From the NCBI RefSeq assembly GCF_001425055.1, contig NZ_LMDK01000016.1:471803-535802 (forward strand): a DNA stretch of 64,000 nucleotides, read 5' to 3'. This document shows positions 38,682 to 49,033 of the stretch, piece by piece (the stretch's first letter is position 1; each line of letters starts with the position of its first letter). The stretch comes from Pelomonas sp. Root1237 (lineage in GTDB: Bacteria > Pseudomonadota > Gammaproteobacteria > Burkholderiales > Burkholderiaceae_C). A program made the translations under genes and the position numbers. Under the pieces are notes generated by a model. It searched no databases. It worked only from the letters and a program-made list of their open reading frames with translations, and was not told the origin of the DNA.

Positions 38682-39319
38682 GCCAGCGGATTGATCGTCA
38701 CGTCAATGCAGACCTCGCGCACCGGCGCGAAGCTGCGGCGGTGCCAAGGGCTGGCGCCGTGCGCCTTCAGTGCCGCCAGGTGCTCCGGCGTGCCATAGCC
38801 CTTGTGCGCGGCGAAGCCGTATTGCGGGTGGCTGGCATGCATCTGCTCGCAAAAGAGGTCCCGCGCCACCTTGGCGAGGATGCTTGCAGCCGAGATGGCC
38901 TGCACGGTGGCGTCGCCCTGCACGATGGCCTCTGCCGGTACGGCCAGCACCGGCAACCGGTTGCCGTCGATGCGCACAAGCGCTGGCTTGAGCCGCAGGC
39001 CCGTCACCGCGCGCTGCATCGCCAGCATCGTGGCCTGCAGGATGTTGATGCGGTCGATCTCTTCGTGCGTCGCATGCGCGATGCAGCAGCACAGCGCCTT
39101 GGCACGGATCTCGTCGTACAGCCGCGCGCGCTTGGCCGGTGTCAGCACCTTGGAGTCGGCCAGGCCCTTGATGGGCTGCAGGTCGTCCAGAATGACGGCC
39201 GCCGCGAACACCGGGCCCGCGAGCGGCCCGCGTCCGGCCTCGTCCACGCCGGCGACGAGGCCGGGCGGTGTCCAGTCGAGGGACACCTGTTCAGGCTTGG
39301 ATGAGCGTCGCGATGGCAT
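38678..39319 (-). CDS. rnhB: ribonuclease HII
   Basis: Cuts RNA in RNA-DNA hybrids, including single ribonucleotides in DNA. The acidic active site is visible in [20 protein letters not shown] and [14 protein letters not shown], with further acidic residues in RIDGNRLP and the conserved [18 protein letters not shown]. The start is uncertain. ATG 39319 (213 residues) overlaps lpxB by 29 bases, while GTG 39286 (202 residues) begins five bases after the lpxB stop and gives a length closer to E. coli (198). It is coupled to the methyltransferase gene that follows. Confidence 0.95.
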   Translation of the reverse strand: MPSRRSSKPEQVSLDWTPPGLVAGVDEAGRGPLAGPVFAAAVILDDLQPIKGLADSKVLTPAKRARLYDEIRAKALCCCIAHATHEEIDRINILQATMLAMQRAVTGLRLKPALVRIDGNRLPVLAVPAEAIVQGDATVQAISAASILAKVARDLFCEQMHASHPQYGFAAHKGYGTPEHLAALKAHGASPWHRRSFAPVREVCIDVTINPLA

Positions 39320-40415
39320 CGCTGGCACGCTGCGCGGTGTCTTGCCGCAGCAGCTCGTGAAGTTGGACAAAGCGCTCGTGCAGGGCGGCACGGCGCGCTG
39401 CATCGGCAAGCAGGCCTTCCGCCTCCCGCGCCAGGTTGTCGGGTGTGCAGGCGTCCTGGATCAATTCAGGCACCAGGAACTCGCGCGCCAGGATGTTGGG
39501 CAGGCCCACCCAGGGCTGCAGGCCGCGGCCCTTCATGCGCCACCAGTTCAGCGCGTTCATGCGGTAGGCGATGACCATGGGACGCTTGAACAGGGCCGCC
39601 TCCAGCGTGGCGGTGCCGCTGGCCAGCAGCGTCAGGTCGCAGGCCGCCAGGGCCGTGTGGGACTGGCCGTCGATGAGCTGGATGTCGACCCCCGTCAGCA
39701 TGGGCTCGATGAGACCGCGCAGGCCCGGCACGACGGGCATGACAAAGCGGCGGCCGGGCCCGGCGAGCAGCTTCGCCGCACCGATCAGCGCCGGCGCAAT
39801 GTAGTTGATCTCGCTCTTGCGACTACCAGGCAGCAGGGCAATGACGGTGTCGGCTTCGGCCAGGTCCAGCGCCTCACGCGCTGCGGCGCGTGGTGGCTCC
39901 ATCGGAATCGCATCCGCCAAAGGATGGCCCACGTAGGTTGCGCCGATGCCAGCCTTGTGCAGGATCTCAGGCTCGAAGGGGAAAAGGCACAGCACGTGAT
40001 CGGCCGCCGCCTTGATCTTCACGACCCGCTCCGGCCGCCAGGCCCAGATGGACGGGCAGACGAAGTGGACCGTCTTGATGCCGGCCTCGCGCAGCCGCGT
40101 TTCCAGGCCGAAGTTGAAGTCGGGCGCGTCAACGCCGATAAAGACATCGGGCCGGTTCGAGATGAGGCGTATGCCCAGTTGTTTGCGGATGGACAGCAGC
40201 TCGCGGATGTTCAGCAGCGCGTCGACATAGCCAAAGATGGAGAGCTTGCTGTGCGGCCACCAGGTCTCGAAGCCCTGGGCGATCATCTTCGGCCCACCGA
40301 TGCCCTGCGCTGTCAGCGCCGGCCAGCGGGCACGCAGACCCTGCAGCAGCAGGCCGGCCAGCAGATCACCGCTGGCCTCGCCGGCCACCATGCCGAGGCG
40401 GGGCGCGGTCTGCAT
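39291..40415 (-). CDS. lpxB: lipid-A-disaccharide synthase
   Basis: Joins UDP-diacylglucosamine and lipid X to form the lipid A disaccharide at the membrane surface. It has 374 residues from ATG 40415, four bases after the lpxA stop; an upstream in-frame TTG (40430) would overlap lpx[21 protein letters not shown] opens the GT-B fold. [27 protein letters not shown] and [20 protein letters not shown] are family motifs. It follows lpxD-fabZ-lpxA, the conserved order. Confidence 0.98.
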   Translation of the reverse strand: MQTAPRLGMVAGEASGDLLAGLLLQGLRARWPALTAQGIGGPKMIAQGFETWWPHSKLSIFGYVDALLNIRELLSIRKQLGIRLISNRPDVFIGVDAPDFNFGLETRLREAGIKTVHFVCPSIWAWRPERVVKIKAAADHVLCLFPFEPEILHKAGIGATYVGHPLADAIPMEPPRAAAREALDLAEADTVIALLPGSRKSEINYIAPALIGAAKLLAGPGRRFVMPVVPGLRGLIEPMLTGVDIQLIDGQSHTALAACDLTLLASGTATLEAALFKRPMVIAYRMNALNWWRMKGRGLQPWVGLPNILAREFLVPELIQDACTPDNLAREAEGLLADAARRAALHERFVQLHELLRQDTAQRASDAIATLIQA

Positions 40416-40419
40416 TGGG

Positions 40420-41208
40420 CTACCGAACAATGCCGCGCGTGGAGGCGGCGAGGAAGTTCAGCATCAGGTCGATGTCACCATCTGCCGCGCCCGCTTCCGT
40501 GCCACGCAGCGCTGCAATGCCGGCCTTGGCCTCATCCAGCGTGTGGCCGCTGCGGTAGAGCAGCTTGTAGATCTGGCGGATGACGCCGATGCGCTCGCTG
40601 CTGAAGTCGCGCCGCTTCAGGCCGACGATGTTGACCGCACGCGCCGCGAGCGGATTGCCGTCCACGGTCATGAAGGGCGGCACGTCCTGGGCCACATGGG
40701 CCTGGAAGCCGATCATGGCGTGGTCGCCGATGCGCATGCGCTGCAGCACGCCGGTCAGGCCGCCAATGGTGACCCAGTCGCCCACCTGTACATGGCCCGC
40801 AAGCGTGGCGTTATTGGCCAGCACGCACTCGTTGCCGACGACGACGTCATGGGCCAGGTGGCAGTAGGCCATGATCCAGTTGTCGTTGCCGACCGTCGTC
40901 TCGCCGCGGTCCTGCACGGTGCCGATGTTCAGCGTGCAGAACTCGCGCACCGTGTTGCGGTCGCCGATGACCAGCTTCGTCGGCTCGCCCGCGTACTTCT
41001 TGTCCTGGTTGGCAGCACCGATGGAGCTGAACTGGAAGAAGGTGTTGTCGCGGCCGATGGTCGTGTGGCCTTCGATGACGACATGCGGGCCGACCTTGGT
41101 GCCGGCGCCGATCTTCACGTGCGGGCCGATCAGCGAATAGGCACCGACCTCGACCGACGAGTCCAACTCGGCGGCGGGGTCGACGATGGCGGTGGGGTGG
41201 ATGGCCAT
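40420..41208 (-). CDS. lpxA: UDP-N-acetylglucosamine acyltransferase
   Basis: First step of lipid A synthesis: 3-O-acylation of UDP-GlcNAc from acyl-ACP. It has 262 residues from ATG 41208. The left-handed beta-helix hexapeptides are clear from [13 protein letters not shown] through [15 protein letters not shown]. The catalytic His is H120 in [14 protein letters not shown], corresponding to E. coli H125. The C-terminal helices contain [20 protein letters not shown]. It starts 11 bases after fabZ. Confidence 0.98.
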   Translation of the reverse strand: MAIHPTAIVDPAAELDSSVEVGAYSLIGPHVKIGAGTKVGPHVVIEGHTTIGRDNTFFQFSSIGAANQDKKYAGEPTKLVIGDRNTVREFCTLNIGTVQDRGETTVGNDNWIMAYCHLAHDVVVGNECVLANNATLAGHVQVGDWVTIGGLTGVLQRMRIGDHAMIGFQAHVAQDVPPFMTVDGNPLAARAVNIVGLKRRDFSSERIGVIRQIYKLLYRSGHTLDEAKAGIAALRGTEAGAADGDIDLMLNFLAASTRGIVR

Positions 41209-41219
41209 CGTTGAAAGGC

Positions 41220-41714
41220 TCAGGCTTCGATGCGGCGCATGGTGCACATCAGTTCAGCTTCGGCGGCCAACTGCCCGCCCACCAGAGCACGGGCATTGAA
41301 CTTGTAGATGCCGGCCTTGGCGCGGCCCAGCGTCACTTCCAGCACCAGTTGGTCGCCTGGCTCCACCGGGCGCTTGAAGCGGGCGCCGTCGATACCGGCG
41401 AAGTAGACGACCGACTTCTCGTCCAGCACGATGCCCACGGTCTCGATGGCCAGCAGCGTCGCGGCCTGGGCCAGCGCTTCCAGCACCAACACGCCCGGCA
41501 TGACCGGGCGGTGGGGGAAGTGTCCGAGGAAGAAGGGCTCGTTGATCGAGACGTTCTTGATGGCGCGGATGCGCTCGCCCTTGATCAGCTCGACGACGCG
41601 GTCCACCAGCAGGATGGGGTAGCGGTGCGGCAGGCGCTTGAGGATTTCGTGGATGTCCATCGTCGTCGGGACGGTGGCCTGAGTCTGGGTCGAGGTCTGG
41701 GTCGGTTCGTTCAT
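41220..41714 (-). CDS. fabZ: 3-hydroxyacyl-ACP dehydratase FabZ
   Basis: Dehydrates 3-hydroxyacyl-ACP in fatty acid elongation and competes with LpxA and LpxD for that substrate. It has 164 residues. Catalytic residues are H65 in [19 protein letters not shown] and E79 at the end of that motif. The start ATG 41714 abuts the lpxD stop (TAAATG) and has GGAG upstream, giving a Thr/Gln-rich 18-residue extension before [15 protein letters not shown]; an internal Met (41660) is the alternative. Confidence 0.98.
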   Translation of the reverse strand: MNEPTQTSTQTQATVPTTMDIHEILKRLPHRYPILLVDRVVELIKGERIRAIKNVSINEPFFLGHFPHRPVMPGVLVLEALAQAATLLAIETVGIVLDEKSVVYFAGIDGARFKRPVEPGDQLVLEVTLGRAKAGIYKFNARALVGGQLAAEAELMCTMRRIEA

Positions 41715-42743
41715 TTATTTCTTCTCCAGCGCGCGCACGCGCTCGCGCAGGGTGCTGAGCTGTCGCAAGGTGGCCGCGTTCTTCTGCCAGCTCGAATTCT
41801 CTTCGAAGGGATAGGGGCCGCTGTAGACGCCCGGCTCGGTGATGCTGCGGGTGACGGTGGTGGCGGCGGAGATGTGCACGCCGTCGACGATGGTCAGGTG
41901 GCCGATGATGTTGGCCGCGCCGCCAATGGTGCAGTTCGCACCGATCCTTGTCGAGCCGGCGACCGCCGAACAGCCGGCCATGGCCGTGTTGCGACCGATG
42001 TGCACGTTGTGGGCGATCTGGATCAGGTTGTCGAGCTTGACGCCGTCTTCGATGACGGTATCGGCCAGCGCGCCGCGGTCGATGCAGGTGTTGGCGCCGA
42101 TCTCGACGTCATCGCCGATGGCGACATTGCCGAGCTGCTCGATCTTCACGTAGCCGCTCTTGCTGGGCGCGAAGCCGAAACCGTCGGCGCCGATGACCAC
42201 GCCGCCGTGCACGAGGCCACGCACGCCGATCCGGCAGCCATAGCCCAGCACGACGCGCGGCGCCAGCCGTGTGTGCGCGCCCACGACCGCCTCGCGCTCG
42301 ACGACGCAGTGAGCGCCGATGCGGGCGTGGTCGCCGATGACGGCACCAGCCTCGATGACGGCCAGCGGACCGATCTCGACGCCCTGCCCCAGCTTTGCAT
42401 CGGGTGACACCACGGCGCTGGCGTGCACGCCGGCCTTCGGGGCCGGGCGCGTGCGCGCTGCCCACCACTGCGTCAGCCGCGCAAAGTACTGATAGGGATC
42501 GGGCGTAACGATGGCCGCGCCACGCGCTGACGCCACCTCGGCAAAAGCCGGCGCAACGATGACGCAGGCGGCCGCCGTGGTGGCCAGCTGGGCCTGGTAA
42601 CGCGGGTTGGCGAGGAAGCTGATGCTCGTGTCGTCAGCCTCGTCAAGCGGCGCGATACGCGTGATGCGCATGTCGGGCCCACCAAGCAAATCGCCGCCCA
42701 AGGCGGCGATCAACTCGGAGAGCGCGACGGTCGTCGAGCTCAT
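41715..42743 (-). CDS. lpxD: UDP-3-O-acylglucosamine N-acyltransferase
   Basis: Adds the second, N-linked acyl chain in lipid A synthesis. It has 342 residues. The N-terminal uridine-binding domain (~1-100) includes [18 protein letters not shown]. The long hexapeptide beta-helix follows, with the catalytic His in [20 protein letters not shown] and [20 protein letters not shown]. The C-terminal helix ends [11 protein letters not shown]. It lies 12 bases after skp and directly before fabZ. Confidence 0.98.
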   Translation of the reverse strand: MSSTTVALSELIAALGGDLLGGPDMRITRIAPLDEADDTSISFLANPRYQAQLATTAAACVIVAPAFAEVASARGAAIVTPDPYQYFARLTQWWAARTRPAPKAGVHASAVVSPDAKLGQGVEIGPLAVIEAGAVIGDHARIGAHCVVEREAVVGAHTRLAPRVVLGYGCRIGVRGLVHGGVVIGADGFGFAPSKSGYVKIEQLGNVAIGDDVEIGANTCIDRGALADTVIEDGVKLDNLIQIAHNVHIGRNTAMAGCSAVAGSTRIGANCTIGGAANIIGHLTIVDGVHISAATTVTRSITEPGVYSGPYPFEENSSWQKNAATLRQLSTLRERVRALEKK

Positions 42744-42755
42744 GGAACTGGCGAC

Positions 42756-43265
42756 TTACTTCTGCGCGTTCAGCGCGTCGATCACCTTCTTGGTGATGTC
42801 GACACGCGCGCTGAAGTGGATCGCGTCCTGCAGGATGAGGTCGTACTTCTCGGCATCGAAGATCTGCTTGATGACCTTGTTGGCGCGCTCGACCACGGCC
42901 GACAGCTCCTCGTTCTTGCGTTGGGTCAGGTCTTCCTGCCACTCGCGGCGCTTGCGCTGCAAGTCACGCTCCTGCTCGACGATGTCGCGCTGGCGGCGGT
43001 TGCGCTCAGCTTCGGACAGCGTGGGCGCGTCCTTTTCCAGCTTCTCGGCAGCGCCGCGCAGCTTGGTCTCCAGATCGCGCAGGTCTTTCTCGCGCTTGCC
43101 AAACTCAGTCTCCAGCTTGACCTGGGCTGCCTTGGCCAAGTTGGCCTCGCGCAGCACGCGCTCGCTGTTGACGTAGCCGATCTTCAGTTCCTGGGCTTGC
43201 ACCACCGTGGTGGCCACCATCATCGATGCGGCCAGGGCCATCGATTGCAAGAGCTTGCTCATCAT
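42756..43265 (-). CDS. skp: periplasmic chaperone Skp/OmpH
   Basis: Holds unfolded outer-membrane proteins in the periplasm on their way to BamA. It has 169 residues with a signal peptide (first ~24 residues, cleavage VQA before QELKIGYVN). The mature part is a long Lys/Glu/Arg-rich coiled coil (residues ~50-135), the tentacles of the trimer. Two adjacent ATG codons (43265 and 43262) are possible starts; the first overlaps the bamA stop by one base. The bamA-skp-lpxD order is conserved in proteobacteria. Confidence 0.95.
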   Translation of the reverse strand: MMSKLLQSMALAASMMVATTVVQAQELKIGYVNSERVLREANLAKAAQVKLETEFGKREKDLRDLETKLRGAAEKLEKDAPTLSEAERNRRQRDIVEQERDLQRKRREWQEDLTQRKNEELSAVVERANKVIKQIFDAEKYDLILQDAIHFSARVDITKKVIDALNAQK

Positions 43266-45622
43266 CAGAATGCAGTCCCGATCTGGAATTGGAATTTTTC
43301 GATTCTATCCGTCCGCGCCTTGCGAACGGGCTTGCCGTAACTCAGCCGCAGCGGGCCCATCGGCGAAATCCAGGACAGGCCGATACCGGCGGACATGCGC
43401 AGCATGTCGCGGCCCTCATTGTCCTTGCCGTTGGTCAGCGTGTTCCAGTTGAGCTTGGCGTCCGGCCCCCAGACACCACCGAGGTCGGCGAAGCCGAAGA
43501 TGCGGAAGCTCTTGTCGTTGCCGCTGCCGGGCACCGGCAGGTAGAGCTCGGCATTGGTGTTGAAGCGCCGGTTGCCGCCGATGTAGGAGCCGGTCGGGTC
43601 CACAGGGCCCAGCGAGCCGGCCTCGAAGACGCGCACGGAGCCCAGGCCACCGCCGTAGAAGTTCTTGAAGATGGGATAGGGCTTGCCGCCCAGGCCCACG
43701 CCCCAACCCAGTTCGCTGTTGATGCCCAGCGTGATCTTGTTCGTGACCTCGAAATACTGCTGGTACTGCAGGTTGATACGCGCGAACCGGGCGTCGCCGA
43801 TGGCGCTGGTCTCGACGTTGACGCGCTGGTACTTGCCCTTGAGCGGAGAGATGACGCTGTCGCGGCTGTCACGCTGCCAGCCGATGGTGAATGGGATGGA
43901 ATTGCTGCGCTGGCCGAACTGGTTGACGAACAGCAGATAGCTGTTGGGCAGACCCTTGGACGTCGTGATGTCGGTCTGCTCGTAGCCAAGGCCAAAGAAG
44001 ACGGTGTCGATTTCCGAGAAGGGCACGCCAAAGCGGATGGCACCGCCCTTGGTGACGTACTGGTATTCCTCGCCCAGCGTGTTGATAGGGCGCGTGGTCC
44101 GATAGAACACATCGAGCGAGCGCGACACACCGTCGACCGTGAAGTAGGGGTCGACCGTGCTGACCTGCACCTGGCGGCCCGTGCGGGCGGTGGCCAAGTC
44201 GATGCCGAGGTAGTTGCCCGAGCCGAACACGTTGTCCTGGCGGATGGAGCCGGTGAAGGACAGCTTGGTCTGGCTGGAGTAGCCCGCACCGACCGTGATG
44301 GCGCCGGTGGGGCGCTCGACGACGGTCAGGATGACGTCGACCTGATCCTGGGCGCCCGGCACCTCCTGGGTGTCGATGCTGACTTCCTTGTCCTTGAAGT
44401 AACCCAGGCGCTCGACGCGATCACGCGAGGACTTGATCTTCTGGCCGTCGTACCAGGCCGCCTCGAACTGGCGGAATTCGCGGCGGATGACTTCGTCACG
44501 GGTGCGCGAGTTGCCGGAGATGATGACCTTGCGCACGTAGACGCGGCGCTGCGGCTCGGCGACGAAGGTGACGACGACCTGGCCGGTCTCGCGGTTGATG
44601 TCGGGGCGGCTGTCGACGCGGGCGAAGGCATAGCCATAGGTGCCGAACAGGTCGCTGAAGGCGCGCGTGGTGTTGGCCACCGCTTCGCCCTGGTAGGCCT
44701 GGCCGGGCTTGAGGAAGACGAGGTGCTTGAAGTCCTCCTCGCGGCCCAGGTAATCACCCTCGAGCTTGACGCCCGTGACGGTGTAGGGCTGGCCTTCGCT
44801 GACCGTGATGGCGATGCTGATGCTCTGCTTGTCCGGCGAGATCGTCACCTGCGTGGAGGTGACGGCGAACTCCAGGTAGCCGCGGTTCAGGTAATAGCTG
44901 CGGATGGTTTCCAGGTCCGCGTTCAGCTTGGCGCGCGAATAGCGGTCGGTCTTGGTGTACCAGGTCAGCCAGCCGGTGGTGGTCTGCTCGAGCAGGCCCA
45001 TCAACGTGCTTTCGGAGAACACCTTGGAGCCCAGAATCCGGATCTCGGCGATCTTGGCCGGCTCGCCCTCCGTCACATTGAAGCTGACGTTGACGCGGTT
45101 GCGCTCGATGGGCGTGATCGTCGTCGTGACCTCGGCACCGTAGAGGCTGCGCGTGAGGTACTGGCGCTTGAGTTCCTGCTCGGCACGGTCGGCCAAGGCC
45201 TTGTCGAAGGGCTTGCCTTCGCCGATGCCGACGTCCTTCAGCGACTTGGTCAGCGCCTCGGTGTCGAACTCCTTCAGGCCGACGAAGTTGACGTTGGCGA
45301 TGATGGGCCGCTCGTCGATGATGACGACGACGGCATTGCCGTCGATGCTGATGCGCACGTCCTTGAACAGGCCCGTGGCGAACAAGGCTCGCAGCGCGGC
45401 AGCGCCTTTTTCATCGTTGTAGGTGTCGCCGATGCGAAAGGGCAGCGACGCGAACACGGTGCCCGGGTCGGTCCGTTGCAGGCCTTCGACGCGGATGTCC
45501 TTCAGCACGAAGGGATCTGCCGCCCAGGCTAGCCCCGACTGGAACATCCCCGTGACAGCCAAAGCCAGCAAGCCGAGGCGGAAGGGGCGACGCTTCGCTC
45601 CCGAACTGAAAGGAAAGGACAT
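43265..45622 (-). CDS. bamA: outer membrane protein assembly factor BamA
   Basis: The central outer-membrane insertase for beta-barrel proteins. It has 785 residues. A signal peptide ends around GLAWA-ADP (~34). Five POTRA domains follow (~36-430, for example FVLKDIRVEGLQRTDPGTVF), then a 16-strand barrel ending with aromatic Phe (KFQFQIGTAF). In extracellular loop 6 the usual VRGF motif reads VRVF (residues 663-666, V665 in place of Gly), encoded by GTC at 43630-43628. No Shine-Dalgarno is obvious. It lies 15 bases after rseP. Confidence 0.97.
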   Translation of the reverse strand: MSFPFSSGAKRRPFRLGLLALAVTGMFQSGLAWAADPFVLKDIRVEGLQRTDPGTVFASLPFRIGDTYNDEKGAAALRALFATGLFKDVRISIDGNAVVVIIDERPIIANVNFVGLKEFDTEALTKSLKDVGIGEGKPFDKALADRAEQELKRQYLTRSLYGAEVTTTITPIERNRVNVSFNVTEGEPAKIAEIRILGSKVFSESTLMGLLEQTTTGWLTWYTKTDRYSRAKLNADLETIRSYYLNRGYLEFAVTSTQVTISPDKQSISIAITVSEGQPYTVTGVKLEGDYLGREEDFKHLVFLKPGQAYQGEAVANTTRAFSDLFGTYGYAFARVDSRPDINRETGQVVVTFVAEPQRRVYVRKVIISGNSRTRDEVIRREFRQFEAAWYDGQKIKSSRDRVERLGYFKDKEVSIDTQEVPGAQDQVDVILTVVERPTGAITVGAGYSSQTKLSFTGSIRQDNVFGSGNYLGIDLATARTGRQVQVSTVDPYFTVDGVSRSLDVFYRTTRPINTLGEEYQYVTKGGAIRFGVPFSEIDTVFFGLGYEQTDITTSKGLPNSYLLFVNQFGQRSNSIPFTIGWQRDSRDSVISPLKGKYQRVNVETSAIGDARFARINLQYQQYFEVTNKITLGINSELGWGVGLGGKPYPIFKNFYGGGLGSVRVFEAGSLGPVDPTGSYIGGNRRFNTNAELYLPVPGSGNDKSFRIFGFADLGGVWGPDAKLNWNTLTNGKDNEGRDMLRMSAGIGLSWISPMGPLRLSYGKPVRKARTDRIEKFQFQIGTAF

Positions 45623-45637
45623 GGGAACCGGGGAGTG

Positions 45638-46993
45638 TCAGTGCCAGCCCGCGAGGCGGGCGACGTCGTTGGAAAGGGCCAAGGCCATCATCAGCATCAG
45701 GATCAGCGCGCCAGCGCGCTGCAGTTGCCGTTGCCACCATTCGGAGACGGGGCGGCCACTCAAACCCTCGAAAAGATGATACATGAGGTGCCCGCCGTCG
45801 AGCATCGGCAGCGGCAGCAGGTTCAATATCGCCAGGCCGAGCGAGATCTGCGCAAGCCGCTCCAGGTAGTAGCTGGGCCCGGCCTTGGCGGCATCGCCGA
45901 TCGCCTCGGCCATGGTGAGCGGCCCGCTGAGCAGCTTCAACGAGGCCTGGCCGGTCAGCATGCGCCCCAGCATCCGGACCGTGGTGACCGCCATGTCCCA
46001 GCTCTGCGTCACGCCCTGCCACAGGCCGTCGACCAACCCGTAGCTGATGCTCACGCGCTCCAGCGGCGACCCCACGCCAATGCCCAGCCGCGCCACGCGC
46101 TGGCCCGCCTCCTGCACCAGGCGCGGCGTCGTTGCCAATTCCAGCACCTGGCCGGCTCGCTCGATCCGCCATTGCATGGTGCGCGGCGTGTCGCCATCGC
46201 GCGCCAGGCGGATGGCATCGCGCAGGAAGGCAGCGTCGGGCACGGCACGGCCATCGATGGTCAGCACACGATCGCCTGCCATCAGGCCGTCCGCGGCTCC
46301 CGCGCCGCCGTCAGCCACGCGGCTGATCACCGGCTGCGAAAACGGCGTCAGGCCGATGTCCGCAATCAGCTGCGCATCCGGCGCGCGGCCCACCAGGCGC
46401 TCGGTCTCGAGGCGCACGCTGCGCGGCGAACGGCCATGGGCGTCACTGACCGACAGGTGCAGGCTTTCGCCCAGCACCTGGGCGCGCAGCATCGCCGCCT
46501 GCAGGTCGGGCAGTGACCGGACGGGCTGCCACTCTCCTTCCGTGTCGGAGGCAGCCAGCACGGTGTCACCCGCACGCAGACCAGCTCGCTCCGCCAAGGA
46601 GCCGCTGGTCGGGGTACCGAGCAAGGCCTTGGGCTGGTCGATGCCCATCCAGGCCACCACGGCGAACAGCACGATCGCCAGCAGCCAGTTGGTCAACGGC
46701 CCGGCCGCAATGATGGCGGCGCGCTGGCGCAGCGGGCGCTGATTGAAGGCCTGCTCGCGCTCGTGCGGCGCTACGGGCGCGTTGCGCTCGTCCAGCATCA
46801 GCACATACCCGCCCAGCGGGATGGCGCTGAGCGCGAACTCGGTGCCGCCGCGGCCGATACGACGCCAAAGCACCGGGCCGAAACCGATCGAGAAACGCAG
46901 CACCTTGACCCCACACGCCCGGGCCACGCGGTAGTGGCCCCATTCATGGATGGGGATCAGCACCGCCAGCGCCAGCAGGATGCCCAACGTCAT
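45638..46993 (-). CDS. rseP: site-2 intramembrane metalloprotease RseP
   Basis: Cleaves the anti-sigma factor RseA within the membrane during the sigma-E envelope stress response and clears signal peptides. It has 451 residues from ATG 46993, two bases after the dxr stop. The zinc-binding HEWGH is at residues 16-20 in helix 1, with the third ligand in NLLPLPMLDGGHLMYHLFEG near the C-terminus. Two PDZ domains lie between. Its position before bamA and skp matches a shared envelope-assembly role. Confidence 0.97.
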   Translation of the reverse strand: MTLGILLALAVLIPIHEWGHYRVARACGVKVLRFSIGFGPVLWRRIGRGGTEFALSAIPLGGYVLMLDERNAPVAPHEREQAFNQRPLRQRAAIIAAGPLTNWLLAIVLFAVVAWMGIDQPKALLGTPTSGSLAERAGLRAGDTVLAASDTEGEWQPVRSLPDLQAAMLRAQVLGESLHLSVSDAHGRSPRSVRLETERLVGRAPDAQLIADIGLTPFSQPVISRVADGGAGAADGLMAGDRVLTIDGRAVPDAAFLRDAIRLARDGDTPRTMQWRIERAGQVLELATTPRLVQEAGQRVARLGIGVGSPLERVSISYGLVDGLWQGVTQSWDMAVTTVRMLGRMLTGQASLKLLSGPLTMAEAIGDAAKAGPSYYLERLAQISLGLAILNLLPLPMLDGGHLMYHLFEGLSGRPVSEWWQRQLQRAGALILMLMMALALSNDVARLAGWH

Positions 46994-46995
46994 CG

Positions 46996-48165
46996 TCACA
47001 GCAGGCTCCTGGCATGCTCTCGGGTGCGGGCGTCCAGCGCCAGCAGCGCTTCGATGCTGGCGCAATCGCCCGGCTGGATGTCGGCCAGACACTGCGAGTT
47101 GATCGCGTGGATCCGGTCAAAGCGCAGAAGGCCGTTCAGGAAGGCATCCACCGCCACTTCATTGGCCGCATTCAGCACCGTGGTGCTGCCTTCCGGCGCG
47201 CGCAGGGCCTGCCAGGACAGGTGCAAGCCGGGGAAGCGCACGGCGTCGGCCTCCTCGAAGGTGAGGTTGGGCGTCGTCAGCAAGTCCAGGCGGCTGGCAC
47301 CAGACGTGATGCGCTCGGGGAAGGACAGGCCGTAGGCGATGGGCACGCGCATGTCGGGCGTGCCGAGCTGGGCCAGCACCGACTGGTCACGGCAGACCAC
47401 CATCGAATGGATGATGCTCTGCGGGTGAATCAGCACTTTGATCTGTTCGGGCGTGAGGTTGAACAGCCAGCGCGCCTCGATGACCTCCAGCGCCTTGTTC
47501 ATCATCGTCGCCGAGTCGACCGAGATCTTGCGGCCCATGACCCAGTTGGGATGGGCGCAGGCCTGAGCCGGCGTCACATCGGCCAACGTCTTCGGGTCGC
47601 GGCTGCGGAAGGGGCCACCGGAGGCTGTCAGCACGATGTGGTCGACGCGTTCGTGCCAGGCCGCGCGGTCCTCAGGCAGGCACTGGAAGATGGCCGAGTG
47701 CTCGCTGTCGATGGGCAGCAGCGTGGCTCCGCCCTCTTCCACCGCCTGCATGAAGAGGGCCCCGCCGACGACGATGGCCTCCTTGTTGGCCAGCAGCAGG
47801 CGCTTGCCGGCGCGCGCCGCGGCGATGGCCGGTGCCAGGCCGGCGGCGCCGACGATGGCAGCCATGACGGTATCAACTTCGGGATGGGCGGCAATGTCGG
47901 CCAGCGCCTGAGCGCCGTCCAGCACCTCGGTACGGCTGCCGGCTTCACGCAGCCGCTCGCGCAGGCGGCCAGCAGCGTCCCGCTCGGGCATGACGGCGAA
48001 ACGCGGCTTCCACACCAGGCATTGGGCGAGCAACTCGTCAACTCGGCTCATCGCGCTCAACGCAACGACTTCATAGCGCTCTGGGTGGCATGAGAGGACA
48101 TCCAGCGTGTTGACGCCGATGGAGCCGGTCGAGCCGAGGACGCAGACGCGTTGGCGACGGTTCAT
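46996..48165 (-). CDS. dxr: 1-deoxy-D-xylulose 5-phosphate reductoisomerase
   Basis: Second step of the MEP isoprenoid pathway, giving 2-C-methylerythritol 4-phosphate with NADPH. It has 389 residues from ATG 48165, which overlaps the cdsA stop (ATGA). The NADPH site is VCVLGSTGSIGVNTLDVLS. Metal and substrate residues lie in LLPIDSEHSAIFQCL and LTASGGPFRSRDP, with GRKISVDSATMMNKALEVIE behind. Upstream extension of the frame lies inside cdsA and is not used. Confidence 0.98.
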   Translation of the reverse strand: MNRRQRVCVLGSTGSIGVNTLDVLSCHPERYEVVALSAMSRVDELLAQCLVWKPRFAVMPERDAAGRLRERLREAGSRTEVLDGAQALADIAAHPEVDTVMAAIVGAAGLAPAIAAARAGKRLLLANKEAIVVGGALFMQAVEEGGATLLPIDSEHSAIFQCLPEDRAAWHERVDHIVLTASGGPFRSRDPKTLADVTPAQACAHPNWVMGRKISVDSATMMNKALEVIEARWLFNLTPEQIKVLIHPQSIIHSMVVCRDQSVLAQLGTPDMRVPIAYGLSFPERITSGASRLDLLTTPNLTFEEADAVRFPGLHLSWQALRAPEGSTTVLNAANEVAVDAFLNGLLRFDRIHAINSQCLADIQPGDCASIEALLALDARTREHARSLL

Positions 48166-48998
48166 AAGCTGATCAAGGCAAGCGCCAAGGGAAACACGGG
48201 CAGCAGCGCGTCGATGCGATCCAGCACGCCGCCGTGACCGGGCAGCAGGTTGCTGCTGTCCTTTGCGCCAGTGGCGCGCTTGACGAGGGATTCGAACAGA
48301 TCGCCGACGACACTCATCGCGCCGAGGAAGACCAGAGCCAGCAACGACACCCAGCCATGGCGCTGGACCAGCAGCGTGTAGAGACTGGGCGAATCCACGG
48401 CCAGTTTCACGTCGATGACATGCACCCAGATGAAGCCGAGCAGGATGACGCCGGCCAGGCCACTCCAGACGCCCTCCCAGCTCTTGCCCGGGCTGATGCT
48501 GGGCGCCAGCTTGCGCTTGCCGAAGGTGCGGCCACCGAAATAGGCGGCGATGTCGGCCATCCAGACGAGGCAGAACACCGACAGGATGAAATTGACGCCA
48601 TGCACCTTGGCCTGAACGATGGCCAGCCAGGCACCCCACAGCAGCACGGCGCCCAGGGCCAGCCGCGCGCCGCGCGCGATGCGCGGCCAGCCGCTCGGGC
48701 CGGCGCGCAAGGCATAGGCGCCGCCCAGCACCCACAGGAGGCTGGCCAGCGACCAGATCCAGGCCGGCGGCGCGTTCAGGCCACCGAGCAGCAGCGTCCA
48801 TACGCAGGCCAGCGCCAGCGCCACACCGCCCGCGATCGCACCGGTGCCGGGCAGGCCGTTGAGCCGCGTCCATTCCCAGCCGGCCGCGCCCATCATGACG
48901 ACCGTGACCCAGGCAAAGGGCCAGGGCGAAGCCTGGAAGAGCACCGGCAGCAGGACGGCCAGCAGCACGACGGCGGTGATGACGCGGGTCTTAAGCAT
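48162..48998 (-). CDS. cdsA: phosphatidate cytidylyltransferase
   Basis: Makes CDP-diacylglycerol, the precursor of all membrane phospholipids. It has 278 residues from ATG 48998, which has a strong GAAGGAGG upstream. About eight membrane helices start with MLKTRVITAVVLLAVLLPVL. The signature S-x(3)-K-R-x(4)-K-D-x(5)-G-H-G-G is visible near the end as SLVKRATGAKDSSNLLPGHG followed by GVLDRIDALL. A repeat element separates it from uppS. Confidence 0.97.
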   Translation of the reverse strand: MLKTRVITAVVLLAVLLPVLFQASPWPFAWVTVVMMGAAGWEWTRLNGLPGTGAIAGGVALALACVWTLLLGGLNAPPAWIWSLASLLWVLGGAYALRAGPSGWPRIARGARLALGAVLLWGAWLAIVQAKVHGVNFILSVFCLVWMADIAAYFGGRTFGKRKLAPSISPGKSWEGVWSGLAGVILLGFIWVHVIDVKLAVDSPSLYTLLVQRHGWVSLLALVFLGAMSVVGDLFESLVKRATGAKDSSNLLPGHGGVLDRIDALLPVFPLALALISL

Positions 48999-49033
48999 TA
49001 CGCCTCCTTCAAGGCATTGCCGAGGCGACTGCC

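Noticed and set aside
43226-45532. A 768-codon plus-strand frame opposite bamA
   Set aside because: bamA is certain; the mirror frame has no domain.
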